From assembly GCF_963678635.1 (NCBI RefSeq), contig NC_087068.1, positions 25,275,311 to 25,339,310 on the forward strand: DNA of 64,000 nt, written 5' to 3'. The position numbers and the translations under genes are program-made. This DNA comes from Symsagittifera roscoffensis (taxonomy: Eukaryota; Xenacoelomorpha; Acoela; Convolutidae). Shown one piece after another: positions 52,830-63,265 of the stretch (within the stretch, counting starts at the first letter, position 1; each line of letters opens with the position of its first letter). A model generated the notes under the pieces. That model ran no database searches. It was not told the origin of the DNA and saw only the letters and a program-made list of their open reading frames with translations.

Positions 52830-54220
52830 CGAAGATGGAACAGCACTTCCCCCAAATATCAGAGCCAATATTTTGCTGATTCATGGTATGTACAAGTTGA
52901 TGGTTTAGCAATGAGCGCGTTCTTCGCTGTAATTCTGGTAAACCTATGGCTGAAAGTGCACGAGTTTGCTCTAAGACAAGAAATACCGGTGGGAACGGAG
53001 GTACAGCAAATTAATGACAATAACGGCTTGTGCCCATGTTGCAGCAGGAAAATCACATATAGATCAAAGGGGGTTGAATACGAGAGTTGCCGAAACTGGT
53101 ATCATCTAAAAAGCGGAAAAATATACGAATACGATGACATATACGCATCAATCACCGAAATAGTCAGGTACTGTGAAAGCTGCTGCCGAGTTAAAAACAT
53201 GGAGAAGGATACCCCCAGGTGAAGTTGTTCCTCAGGCATGTAGATGACATTGTTAGAACAATCAGAGGGGAGCCGAGTTGTCTTCTCGATAACGCCAATT
53301 CTCTTCATCCAAATTTGCAGTTCACTCTAGAGAAAACTAATTCGGAGTGGAATTTGCCGTTCCTCAGTTTGAACATAAATGTATCGCAGGGTAGGCGTGT
53401 AACTTGCAGTTGGTATCAAAAACCAACAGATACAGGGACTAGACTGAACTATAGAAGCTGCGCCCCAACTCAGTATACGCGTAGCGTTATCCAAGGCACT
53501 GTACACAGGGTATTTAGGAGTACGTCTAGCTGGGAGCAATTTGATAAGGCTATGGAAACTAATAGGGCGCAATGGCTGACAAATCAGTACCCTGAAATTT
53601 GGTCCGCAAAGGTGGCTTCAGACGCCTTGTGCAAGATCATCGAGGGCAAGGGAAAGCCCATGGATAGTTAGAGGTGTTTGTCAGTTCAATCACCAAAGGA
53701 TGGGAAGCACCCAAGGCTGATGGTGCAATATAGAGGTAACCAGAGCCAATGTTTTGCTAACAGGTTACGAAAATTAACTAACGTTCAAGTGGTTTTCACC
53801 ACCAGAAAACTAGAATCATGTTTACCATCACTGAAGTCAGCATTTTCTAATGACCTCAAGTTAAGAGTGGTTTATAAACTGTCATGTAGTGGTTGCACTT
53901 CCACCTACGTCGGACAAACTGTTCGACATTTGACCACTAGAATTGAGGAACATAAGAAAGCAGACTCACCGGTAGGCCTCCGCTTTCAGCAATGCCAACT
54001 TGAGGGAAGTAGCGCAGATCTTAGTTGGGAAATTATAGATAGGTCAAACAACCATACAAAATTGCAATTGCTAACGCTAGAGGCAATACATTTCAGGAAA
54101 GAGAAACCGGGCTTGAACACGCGCGATGAGTTTAGGAGCAGGGAGTTAACACTGACAAATTTGTCCCAAATTATTTTTGGTTTTTTATTTAAAACGTACA
54201 TGTCTAAATCGAAATTATGA
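52830..54220 (+). pseudogene. Penelope-like element: RT remnant and GIY-YIG endonuclease
   Basis: Begins inside the RT with YVQVDGLAMSAFF (motif B-like) and VNLWLKVHEFAL; a zinc-finger-like insert follows (53020-53200); then the catalytic FLRHVDDIVRTI at about 53225 and NLQFTLEKTNSEWNLPFLSL, typical of Penelope RT. After an in-frame TAG at 53669, a GIY-YIG nuclease reads VVYKLSCSGCTSTYVGQTVR with H..EEHK and a downstream Glu region ending NTRDEFRSRE. There is a frameshift near 53215. The 5' half of the RT is missing. RT plus C-terminal GIY-YIG defines the family. Confidence 0.88.
53018..53208 (+). other. PHD-like zinc finger inserted in the Penelope RT
   Basis: Between RT motif B and the catalytic VDD lies GLCPCCSRKITYRSKG, then YESCRNWYHLKSGK and RYCESCC. 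The CxxC...C..WYH...CxxC layout is that of a PHD finger. Two expected zinc ligands are changed (Cys to Tyr in VEYESC, Cys to Ser in HLKSG), so the finger is probably dead in this copy. Confidence 0.6.
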
Positions 54221-54239
54221 CTCAGAAACTTCCAGACAA

Positions 54240-55225
54240 ATTAATTTTAAAATGTATAATCAATTTTAGAGGTTAAAAGTATTTTAATCTTAGTAGTAAT
54301 TTAGAGGTCAACTGTGACTGGCTAATTTTTTATCACGATGGTTTAGAACCAAATTGTATATAATTTATTGTAAATAACATTTGTAAATTGATGTTTTATC
54401 GTCATATAGATTTGTATATTGTAAAAAATCCTAACGATGCACATAATTGCGAAAACGTTCGAAATTTACTTTTTAGCAAAAATTTCTTCACCTTCCCCCA
54501 ACTCCGAGCTTCTCATTATCTGAAAACGAATTTGGAATTAATTAAATTCAACTCAAGACATTCCGGGAAGCTAAAAGTTTGTATAAAGCAAATCAAGTTC
54601 GAATCCCGAGACCTTTCCGGATTCTGGAATCCGGAGAAATAACACTCTTATTTCTTCTCGGAAGGCTGGACACTTCGTCCCAACACCCTTCCTGGTTCTT
54701 GTGAACTGCTCGGTAACGACTGTAGCGGCACAACCGTTACAACTGGGAGTGGTTTCTGACAATTTCTAACCACAATTTCAATCTTCTGCAGTTTTTTCGT
54801 AGTTGTTGTCACAGACCACTGTTGTTCTGCTTTCGCAATTTCAGTGTGTGCGAAATGGCAAAAGGTTACGTGTCGTTCACATCCAAATTGAAATTTTGAA
54901 AATTAGCATGTCAGTCAAAACTAACCCTTCCCGATTTGTCTGATCGTTCAATTAGCGTCATTAATTTATCAAAACCATCAATCTTCCCAGTTAGATGTTC
55001 CCATAAAAATTCGAATGCGAAATTGGCTTTTGACCATTCTGGTCCAATGTCACACATACCTAACAAAATGATACTGGAATTACTTCTACAAAATATACAC
55101 TGAATTCAACTTATGTTCCTGGGCTTTTATATGCAACTGTGGACTTTGCAACCCGGTGCAGAAAGTCAGCTCAGCCGTCAAGTGATGGGTGCAAAAATAC
55201 TTGTGTAAAACACAGAAGCCTAAAC
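54240..55225. other. Intergenic / 5' flank of the Ral gene
   Basis: I see no supported gene. It contains degenerate copies of the CCTTTCCGGATTC-type motif (54608, 54687, 54926). Confidence 0.4.
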
Positions 55226-55252
55226 TCTCTCTCTCGCTCTCTCTTACATGCT
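55226..55252. repeat. (CT)n microsatellite
   Basis: Short imperfect CT dinucleotide run. Confidence 0.85.
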
Positions 55253-55394
55253 TTCATACTTGTTTGATTGAATAAGATCACGCCTTCTTCAAACAGATTA
55301 TTTTCTATGTTCTACTCATAAGATATTTTTTTTACTGATGAAGATTGTTTTCGTAGATGTTTTTGCTTGAATAGAGAGCAGAATTCCACGTTTC

Positions 55395-55720
55395 TCCAAT
55401 GAGTGCAGAGCCGAAATCCAACGTCGTGAAGAATTTTGCGTCTTCTAATTCAAAGAGTCTCTCGTCAATGCGTGGCATCGGACATTCATCTCATCGTTGC
55501 TGCGTTCAAATAGCCGAAGTCACAACAAAACTTTTTTCTTTGCCATGAACACGCCGCAAGCCAACGGAGACTTCGACGGCTCCATCAAGTCACTTTCCAT
55601 CATTTTATCAATTTCTTTCCTTACTCTTTTGTTTAGAAAATGTTTTTTGGATTTTGACTGGAATATGTATGAAGAGACTCCTGACATTAGCATCGATTGC
55701 CATGATACATTTGACCTTTT
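55395..55720 (-). pseudogene. Ty3/gypsy reverse transcriptase fragment
   Basis: The minus strand shows MMESDLMEPSK-like and PLACGVFMAKKK, then FCCDFGYLNAAT, and in another frame MPRIDERLFELEDAKFFTTL: the RT fingers/palm order also seen at 44446-44094 of the large element but clearly a different, older copy. Frameshifts and stops break it. It lies within the 5' UTR intron of the Ral gene. Confidence 0.8.
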
Positions 55721-55839
55721 GATTAGCTTCTAGAGAAAAGAACAAAAAATCTTTAATGTTGCACTTATTTGTATATTGCAAAGTTATTAGCGTTTGGAGC
55801 ACACGAAACTAGATTGATATTTTATTCCAGAGTTTAATA

Positions 55840-56168
55840 ATGGGAGAAGGTGGTGATAAATCGGGCGGAGCTAAGCAGGTCACGTATAAAGTCATCATTG
55901 TTGGACCTGGTGCAGTAGGAAAGTCTGCCTTGACATTGAGATTCATGTACGATGAGTTCGTTTCGGACTACGAACCAACAAAAGCAGATAGCTACCGTAA
56001 AACAATGAAAATGGAAGATGGGTCTGAAGTGGCTATTGATATTCTTGATACTGCTGGTCAGGAAGATTATGCGGTTATTCGAGACAACTATATCAGATCT
56101 GGGCAGGCGTTCCTGTGTGTATTCTCTGTTTCAGAAAGAAGTACATTTGAGGAAATGGATGAGTTTAG
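55840..56168 (+). CDS. Ral: Ral-type small GTPase, first coding exon
   Basis: Ral GTPases switch between GDP and GTP and act on exocyst and RalBP1 effectors at membranes. The exon encodes 109 residues plus two bases, ending at donor AG|gttagt. P-loop GPGAVGKS (22-29), switch I with [11 protein letters not shown] (Ral signature; Ras has EDSYRK), switch [17 protein letters not shown] (70-84), then [20 protein letters not shown]. The ATG lies 9 nt after an acceptor (tttattccag at 55830), implying a non-coding upstream exon. The NKxD and SAK motifs and the C-terminal CAAX box are in exons outside the window; the next intron contains a LINE. The residue at the Ras Gly13 position is Ala. Confidence 0.93.
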
Positions 56169-57405
56169 GTTAGTTTCTGCCTCGATAATCAAAAATTGAT
56201 TGGAGCCTAGATTACCCTTGCGAATAGTAAGGGTATTGCAACCGACTACAAGACTTACCGTTAGAAACCTTGTTAACAGGAATCGTCTGCGGGAACCTTC
56301 ATGTTACTCTAGTAGTATAGCTTGGTCCGACCGTTCCGGTGCTCTTTTTGTTTGGTGAATGCAACGTGGCGACTATGTTTGAGACGACAAAGTTCATGGG
56401 ATCGATTCCGGCCAGGAGATATTTTTTCCGAAACGAAAAATTTAATTGTCGGACTTCGTTTGCCTTCATAATTTTTTTGGGCCTATTTCTTTTGGCAGGG
56501 AGTTTTTTCTTTTTGTATATGACGAGCTAGTAAACACAGTGTCTGATTCTGAAATATACTTTTTTTTCAACCCAACTCGCCGATAAAATTTGCTCGTTGT
56601 CGCATTTATGTTGCATATAATTGGCAGTTTAATAGCATCTTTTCTCCAATTTATGAAAGACTAGTGTTTGGTTTTTGTAAGCTCGACGGAACAAGTCTGT
56701 ATGGCTATCGACATAAATACTTCGGTGTCCGAGGGCAGGCTCGAATCACGTCGAAGCCATTTATTTTATACTTCATCGTTCTTTGTAGCCATGCCAACGA
56801 ACCGGTCATCCATCCTTCAATTCAGCCATTCATCCAACCAGTCATCCGTCAACCCATCTATAAATCCAACCATTCGTACTTTAATTCAGTATTCACTCAA
56901 GCCATCCATCTATACAGCCACCCATGCGTCCATCCAGCTTGCCTTCAATCCGGCCGGCCATCCTGTCGTACATCCATCGATCCATCCAGCCATTCTTACA
57001 ATCAGATAACCATCCATCAATCCTACCCGTTTTTCTGTTAAAGAAGAACGTTATAATTTTAAGGAGCAGCTTTACCTGTAGCGGGCCTGCTAGTTGTTTT
57101 ACAAAGTGGGTTGACCGAGAATTGTTCTTTGTTCAAACAACATAAACAACAAAATGGTGACTACCGCAGTCGCGCCAAAGTATTGCGAGCTTGTAAGACT
57201 AGAGAGAGAGAGGGGACACTTTATTGTTTCAATATACTTATGCAGTTGCAGAACTGATTGTATAAGAATCTAGTGTACAATATTACGCAATGGTTATATA
57301 ACATAACAAGAAAAAACATAAATTACTACGAGGACGAATCAAATAATTGATTTAACAAAATAAATGTCCTTGGATGCGGAAAGACTCTCCTTATTGGGTA
57401 ACAGA
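56169..57405 (+). other. Ral intron with CATC-type simple repeats
   Basis: Unique intron sequence, then degenerate CATCCATC-type tetranucleotide repeats at about 56795-57030. Overlapping open frames rich in Pro, Ser, His and Ile are products of the repeat. A GA run lies at 57203-57215. Confidence 0.7.
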
Positions 57406-57440
57406 ATTCGTACCTTAATTCAGTATTAAGGTACGAATAC
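57406..57440. repeat. Perfect-stem hairpin at the LINE 5' border
   Basis: ATTCGTACCTTAAT and its complement ATTAAGGTACGAAT face each other across a short TCAGT-type loop. Confidence 0.85.
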
Positions 57441-57518
57441 AAAAGGTAGAGCCTGTTAGCGCCTCCGCGACCCCTAACTGGACTGTATGTCAGGAGCCTG
57501 CTAGACATTAGTAGACGC

Positions 57519-58685
57519 ATGACATTGGCAAATGCAGTTCTTACAAACGACTACGACATCATCTGTCTAACTGAAACATGGCTCACAACTGCAGTACCAG
57601 ACCAGGCCCTCTTTCTATCAAACTACACAATACACAGAACAGATCGACCCAATACGGGTCAGAACACTAAGCACGGCGGAGTCCTCATTGAAGTGAAAGG
57701 TTTAACTCATAGCAGAATAGAACTCAAAACCGAACTAGAATGTGCTGCCATCGAAATCAAATCTCGTCAGAAGCAGATAGTAATCTGCTGCTTCTACAAT
57801 CCCCCCAAAAACAGCCCGTATAGAGCATCTCCCGACAACATAAAAGACGTCTTAAAACAGCTTCACGACTCGCTTGGTGACAACTCATCGCAACTCATCC
57901 TAACCGGAGATATAAATCTTGCAGAAGCAAACTGGGACAGCCTAAACTCAAACGACGAATACGAAGCCAACATACTGGACACTCTAGAAAAGTACGATCT
58001 ACATCAGCTAATCACGTGCCACGAAGGCAGGAGCCTCGATGTATTCCTTGCCACTGACCCGACTCTTGTGCTAAGTTCGGCTATCGACTCAGCACTAGAA
58101 GCACAATACTCATCAAACGGAAAAAAGTGTTCCGATCATAACGCATACAAAACTTATTTGTCCCTACCAACTTCGAGCAAAATAACAACCCCAGCTATTA
58201 AACGCGCATACCAGAAAACCGACTGGGATGATTTCAACAAACAAATCGTCAGCCAGCCATTTACACCATACTGCTACAGCAACATTGACGTCCTACTGTT
58301 ACAGTGGTACAAATGGCTCGAGAACATCATCGACGAAAAAATACCCCGAGTCACCAAACACAGGGCAGAAATTCCACCCTGGTTTAGATCATCCACCTCA
58401 CATCAAATGAAGATAGTCGCGACAATGAAGCGTAAATACGCAAAAGCAAACTCACTCTCGCTACTCCTGAAAATCAAAAAAGCTGAAAAAAGCCTAAACG
58501 AAGAAATCAAAATGGATCAAGCCATATTCGAAGCTAAAGTATTCAAGAGCCGCCGCATGTCTGATCTTCAGAAATACTTGAAATCGATACACAAAAAGCA
58601 TTCCCTACCAGACGAAATGTTCCTTAATCAATCACCGGACACAACTGAAACAGCAGTAAACAATGAACAAAAATGTTCTGTTTAA
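57519..58685 (+). CDS. LINE endonuclease (APE type) and linker
   Basis: Open upstream of the ATG to about 57458, giving LYVRSLLDISRRMT before the motif CLTETWL with its metal-binding Glu. Then GGVLIEVKG, LTGDINLAEANWDS with the catalytic D-x-N, and KCSDHNAY with the SDH triad: all marks of the exonuclease-endonuclease-phosphatase fold that nicks target DNA. The C-terminal part is a charged linker to the RT. It ends at TAA 58683 after overlapping the RT frame by 23 bases. Confidence 0.9.
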   Translation: MTLANAVLTNDYDIICLTETWLTTAVPDQALFLSNYTIHRTDRPNTGQNTKHGGVLIEVKGLTHSRIELKTELECAAIEIKSRQKQIVICCFYNPPKNSPYRASPDNIKDVLKQLHDSLGDNSSQLILTGDINLAEANWDSLNSNDEYEANILDTLEKYDLHQLITCHEGRSLDVFLATDPTLVLSSAIDSALEAQYSSNGKKCSDHNAYKTYLSLPTSSKITTPAIKRAYQKTDWDDFNKQIVSQPFTPYCYSNIDVLLLQWYKWLENIIDEKIPRVTKHRAEIPPWFRSSTSHQMKIVATMKRKYAKANSLSLLLKIKKAEKSLNEEIKMDQAIFEAKVFKSRRMSDLQKYLKSIHKKHSLPDEMFLNQSPDTTETAVNNEQKCSV

Positions 58686-60333
58686 CAAATTTTTCACCCA
58701 AGTTTTCCGCAAACAAGGTGAACTAACCGGCAAACAAACTTACATAAAATCAGAAACAAACCACCTGAAACTATCCGAGGAAGAAATAACCAGATGCCTC
58801 CAATCACTGAAAACAAAAAAAGCATGCGGTCCGGACAACATTGGAAACATTATCCTGAAACACGCGACATCACTCGCAAAATCTCTAAAGCTCATTTTTC
58901 AAACCTGCATTAATAAAGGATCATTTCCACGCCGATGGAAAACCAGTGAAATAACACCAGTCTTTAAAGAAAACAACAAGGCAGACATATCGCAATACAG
59001 ACCCATCAGTCTTTTGGCAAATGTATCAAAGGTATTTGAAAAAATACTCTTCGACCGATTATATCCAACAATCGAAACTAAACTACACCCAGCACAGTTC
59101 GGTTTCAGAAAAAACAGATCAGCGATCATACAACTTCTGTTGTTTCTGAATGAAATTTATCTGGAAAACGACATCAAAGAAAACGCTGAACTATGGGTCC
59201 TATACGTAGACTTCAGTAAAGCCTTTGACAAGGTCGCACATCAACCACTGATATCCAAAATTGCAGAAATGGGAATTGGCGGGAAAATCCTTGAACTACT
59301 AGCCAGCTACCTAACAGCACGAAAACAATGTGTTAAAATTGATAGAAGCAAATCTCCAGTCACGCCAGTAACAAGTGGAGTACCACAGGGTTCAATACTA
59401 GGTCCGCTCATGTTCCTGATATACGTTAACGATCTTCCAGAATCAGTCAAACCGAGCACTTCTTTTGGCTACGCCGACGACTTTAAAGTAATTGCAAAGA
59501 ACTACGAAGAAGCAATTGTCCTCGGAACGGAAATTGAAAAGTCTCAAAGTCTCAAAAACCAAATGGTACTAAATATGGGAAAAAGTAAGGCACTACGCAT
59601 TAAAGGAAATACAGAGCCTGTGAGTTCAAAAGGCGTGAAACTAGGCACTGTCAACTCCCAGAAAGACCTAGGAGTGATAATGACAAAAAACATCTCGTGG
59701 AACGAAAACATTAAACGTAGGACCGGTAAAGCATGGCGAGCCTTCTTCAACCTCAAACGTAACATCCCATGCTATGCAAATCTCGAAACAAAATTGAACG
59801 CCTATGTAGGTTACGTCGTCCCTGTCATTTCCTATGCATCGCAGGTATGGTACCCATCAAAAACCGAAATGCGGGAAATCGAAAGAGTTCAACAAAAAGC
59901 TACTACATGGATACTTAACTACTCCATCGGATACAAAGAGAGACTACGTACCCTGAAGATCTTACCACTCTCAATGTACATCGAACTCCATGATACACTG
60001 TTTCTTCAATGGGTCATGGACGGTAAATACAGCGTCAGTGAAGATTCAATTCCAATATCACTGAGAGAAAGCACCACGAGACAATGCAGCGAATTCGAGC
60101 TCAACAAAAACCGCATCAGCAAAACAGACGAAAATTTCTGGACGAGAGCCCCGAAATTTTTCAATATACTCCACAAACAGTTTCGCGACAACCCGACGAA
60201 AAAACAACTGACAGAAAGTTACTTCAACTACTTTGAAAACAGTTACAATGAGCTAGACACATGCACCTGGCGTGTACTGTGTTCCTGTGGATCGTGTAAC
60301 CCCTACCAAAAACTCATGCCAGCTGAAAACTGA
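58663..60333 (+). CDS. LINE reverse transcriptase
   Basis: An intact 556-residue frame. Motifs: FKENNKADISQYRPISLL, AQFGFRKNRSAIIQLL, LYVDFSKAFDKVAH, TSGVPQGSILGPLMF, and the catalytic GYADDFKV at about 59467, then KDLGVIMTKNISW and the C-terminal CTWRVLCSCGSCNP knuckle. It performs target-primed reverse transcription. Its frame differs by one from the endonuclease frame, overlapping in 58663-58685. Either a frameshift mutation or an ORF overlap explains this. Confidence 0.93.
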   Translation: MNKNVLFNKFFTQVFRKQGELTGKQTYIKSETNHLKLSEEEITRCLQSLKTKKACGPDNIGNIILKHATSLAKSLKLIFQTCINKGSFPRRWKTSEITPVFKENNKADISQYRPISLLANVSKVFEKILFDRLYPTIETKLHPAQFGFRKNRSAIIQLLLFLNEIYLENDIKENAELWVLYVDFSKAFDKVAHQPLISKIAEMGIGGKILELLASYLTARKQCVKIDRSKSPVTPVTSGVPQGSILGPLMFLIYVNDLPESVKPSTSFGYADDFKVIAKNYEEAIVLGTEIEKSQSLKNQMVLNMGKSKALRIKGNTEPVSSKGVKLGTVNSQKDLGVIMTKNISWNENIKRRTGKAWRAFFNLKRNIPCYANLETKLNAYVGYVVPVISYASQVWYPSKTEMREIERVQQKATTWILNYSIGYKERLRTLKILPLSMYIELHDTLFLQWVMDGKYSVSEDSIPISLRESTTRQCSEFELNKNRISKTDENFWTRAPKFFNILHKQFRDNPTKKQLTESYFNYFENSYNELDTCTWRVLCSCGSCNPYQKLMPAEN

Positions 60334-61839
60334 AGGGTTGACACCCCTGGGCCAATGAGCCCTAAAGCCTCTACTACTACTACTGTTTTTTATCGGGTTG
60401 TTTTTTGTTCGTTTCATGATTGCTTCGGACTGTTTTGTATATTCACCCTTCAACCTATAATACATGATGCGAAGCTCTGCCCCGAATCTATAACGAAAAC
60501 TACTTTGAAAGATGTTGGTTACTCTCAGTGAACTATCAGAGGTTGCAAGTTTTGCCTCGAAATCGGCTGCTCAAATCCTTTTAGTTTCCGAGATTTGACG
60601 TTTTTTTATGATTTTTTGAAAACTATCGTGAAATGTATGCTAAAAAGTTCACATTTGGAATAACCAACTCTGATGTTGGCTGGTTGTAGGGCACTTTCAG
60701 AGGTTACAAGTATGGCCTCCAAATTTGATTGCTCAAATCCTTTAATTTTAGGATATGACGTTTTACGATTTTTTGAAAAAAAATTCAAAAACTTGCCTTT
60801 AAAAATTTTCAACTATAAGCCCTGAAATTATTTAACAGGAGGCTATCGATGTTTTAGATTCACTCCAATCTCAGTTACAAAAAATAGCAGCTGTCAATTG
60901 TGTGTGTTTTAACCTTGAAGCTTTTGTTTCATCTTGATTGTTTGATTCTTTATTGGGAATTAATCGAAAAGTTAAAGAAAATTATATACCTTGCGATTTG
61001 GTAAAAATTGTAGACAAACTTGAGTAACATATGACTAATTAATGCAAACTCAAGCGGAGCTCTGATGTGACAAATTTGACTGTCAATTTTAAACATTTTC
61101 TTTGATGCGACGAAGAAGGCATTTTATTTTTAGTTTCCGAGAGAAGAGTTTTTCAAATCTTCACAAAATAAATTTCAAAAATTACTTTCAGCAGTTGCAG
61201 ATATGGCCCGCGTACGCATGATTGTGCAAGCTTTCAGTTTCATAGGTATCACGTTTTTTTATACATACAAAATTACAAATTTTTCGACCCTTTGGCGGGC
61301 TGATAGTTTCCTCTCAAGGGTTGCAAATGTGCCCTCAAAATTTGATTGCTCAGATCCTTTCATTCTTCTCAGATCCATCGATCGATCCTTCGAAGAAGCC
61401 ATCGATCGATCTACCCATCAGAGTACTCACAAAATGTGCCAATTTTTTTTCCATATATGACGCCTCAAATCCGTTAATCTTTCGGTATTTGACGTTTTTT
61501 CAATAAGTTTTTGAAAGAACTTTAAGAAACGTAGGTTAAAAAATGTGTATATGAAATTCCCAACTCTTTTTTTTTGTCGATGTGAGGTCCTGTAGTTTCT
61601 GAGAATGAAAAAACAATGATTTCAAATTTTTCACAAATTTCATCAATGATTTCAAATTTTTCTGTCCGTCAAATATGACTGCTCATCGCCTTTTAGTTCT
61701 CGAAATAAGGCGTTTTCTTGCTTTTTCAACACTCTCAATTAAATTCTCCCCCTTGGCGGGCTGATAAATTACTCTCAGGGGTGGCAGATTGGGCCTCTAA
61801 ATTTCACTGCTCAGATCCTTTCAGTCCTCTCAGATCCAT

Positions 61840-62730
61840 TTATCGTTCGTTCCAAGAAGTCTTCGATCGATCTTCCCATCTGAACAACGATACATCCATT
61901 TAAAATCCATCTAGCGATGCATCCAACCAGTCATCCATCCAACCAGCAAATCATTCATGAGTACGCCCATTTATCCATTGAGCTTCTCCAGCCCTCCATC
62001 ATACATCAAGCAATCCCACCAGGCATCCATCAAGCCATTAATTCATTAAGCGGTCGATCCATCTAGCCATGCATCTGTTAAGTCAGCCATCTATATAGTC
62101 ATATAACCATTTCCAAGCCAGCCATCCAACCAGTCATTCATCGAATCAACCAACCAGCTGTCCATGCAATCAAGAAGCACTCATCCATTCAACCATCACT
62201 CCATGCATTCAGTTATTGATATTTTCATTTTTTCATCCATACATCTGGCAATCCATGCAACCAATCAACCAGCCATCCATCCATGGATCCCTCCATCATG
62301 CCATCAATCTGTCCAGCCATACATTTATCAATCCTTTCATCCATCTAGCTATCTATCCATCCAACAGTCCATCCATCGATTAATACTTGCAGTTGTTTTT
62401 TTTTAAATTTGTTTTAATTTGGATGTATTGCCAGATGAATGAATGACTGAATGTAAAGATTCAACTAACTATTTAACCATACATAAATGTAGTCATCCAT
62501 AAATCCAGTCATCCATTCAACAAAACAGTCATCCCTCGAAACATCCATTTATTCTGCTATCCTTCCATCCTGCTTTTCAGGCAACTATCCATCCATATAC
62601 ATAGCCATCCATTCTCTTATCTTTTCAGCCATTCATCTAACCAGTCATCCACTTATCTAGCCATGAAGGCATCCATTTATCTAGCCGTTCAGCTATCCAT
62701 CCATCCTGCCTTGCAGTCAACCAGCTCTGC
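61840..62730. repeat. Degenerate CATC tetranucleotide region
   Basis: Long stretch of imperfect CATCCATC, CAGCCATC and CAACCAGT units interrupting the satellite. The open frames here (Ser/His/Ile/Pro-rich) come from the repeat. Confidence 0.92.
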
Positions 62731-63159
62731 CAGAAATCGTTAAAGGAAACTACCTTGAAAGAAGTTGGTTTCTCCTAATGTACTTTCAGAGATTGCAAAT
62801 TTTATCTCAAAATGCGGCTGCTCAAATTATTTTAGTTTCCGAGATTTGACGCTTATGATTTTTGAAAAATTTCGTGAAACGTATGTTAAAAAGTTCAAAT
62901 TTGAAAAATTCAAACTCTGATGTTAGTTGGTTAAAGGACACTTCCAGAGGTTGCAGATAGAGTCTCCTAACTTGATTGCTCAAATCTTTTGATTTTTTTT
63001 AGTAAATGATGTTCTTCAATTTTTTGAAAAAAAAGCAAAAACCTTGGGTTTCAAAATATTCACTGTGAAATTCTCGAACCTATAGTCCGGTGTTGTCAGG
63101 GTAATTGCAGCAGATTCAGTTTCCGCGTTCGAAAATGACTGCTCAGCGCTTTTTAATTT

Positions 63160-63265
63160 CCGAGAGAAGGCGTTTTCATGGTTTTTCAAAACACCACAAA
63201 AATAAATCTAATTTTAGAGATTTTTTTGCGGTGATTTGAAAAACCATGAAAATGCCTTCTCTCTG
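63160..63265. repeat. Inverted repeat within the satellite region
   Basis: CCGAGAGAAGGCGTTTTCATGG followed after about 60 bp by its near-complement CATGAAAATGCCTTCTCTC. Head-to-head satellite monomers. Confidence 0.8.

Larger units (their letters stand above)
57450..60390 (+). mobile_element. Nearly complete EN-RT LINE (jockey/CR1-like superfamily)
   Basis: Covers an APE endonuclease frame, an RT frame and a short 3' region ending in a CTACTACTACTACTG tract at 60371-60386. The 5' side begins inside the endonuclease (VRSLL at about 57490), so any ORF1 is absent. It sits in the presumed first Ral intron. No target duplication was found by eye. Confidence 0.85.

Noticed and set aside
56664-57041. 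Ser/His/Pro-rich open frames
   Set aside because: They follow the CATC simple repeat in more than one frame.
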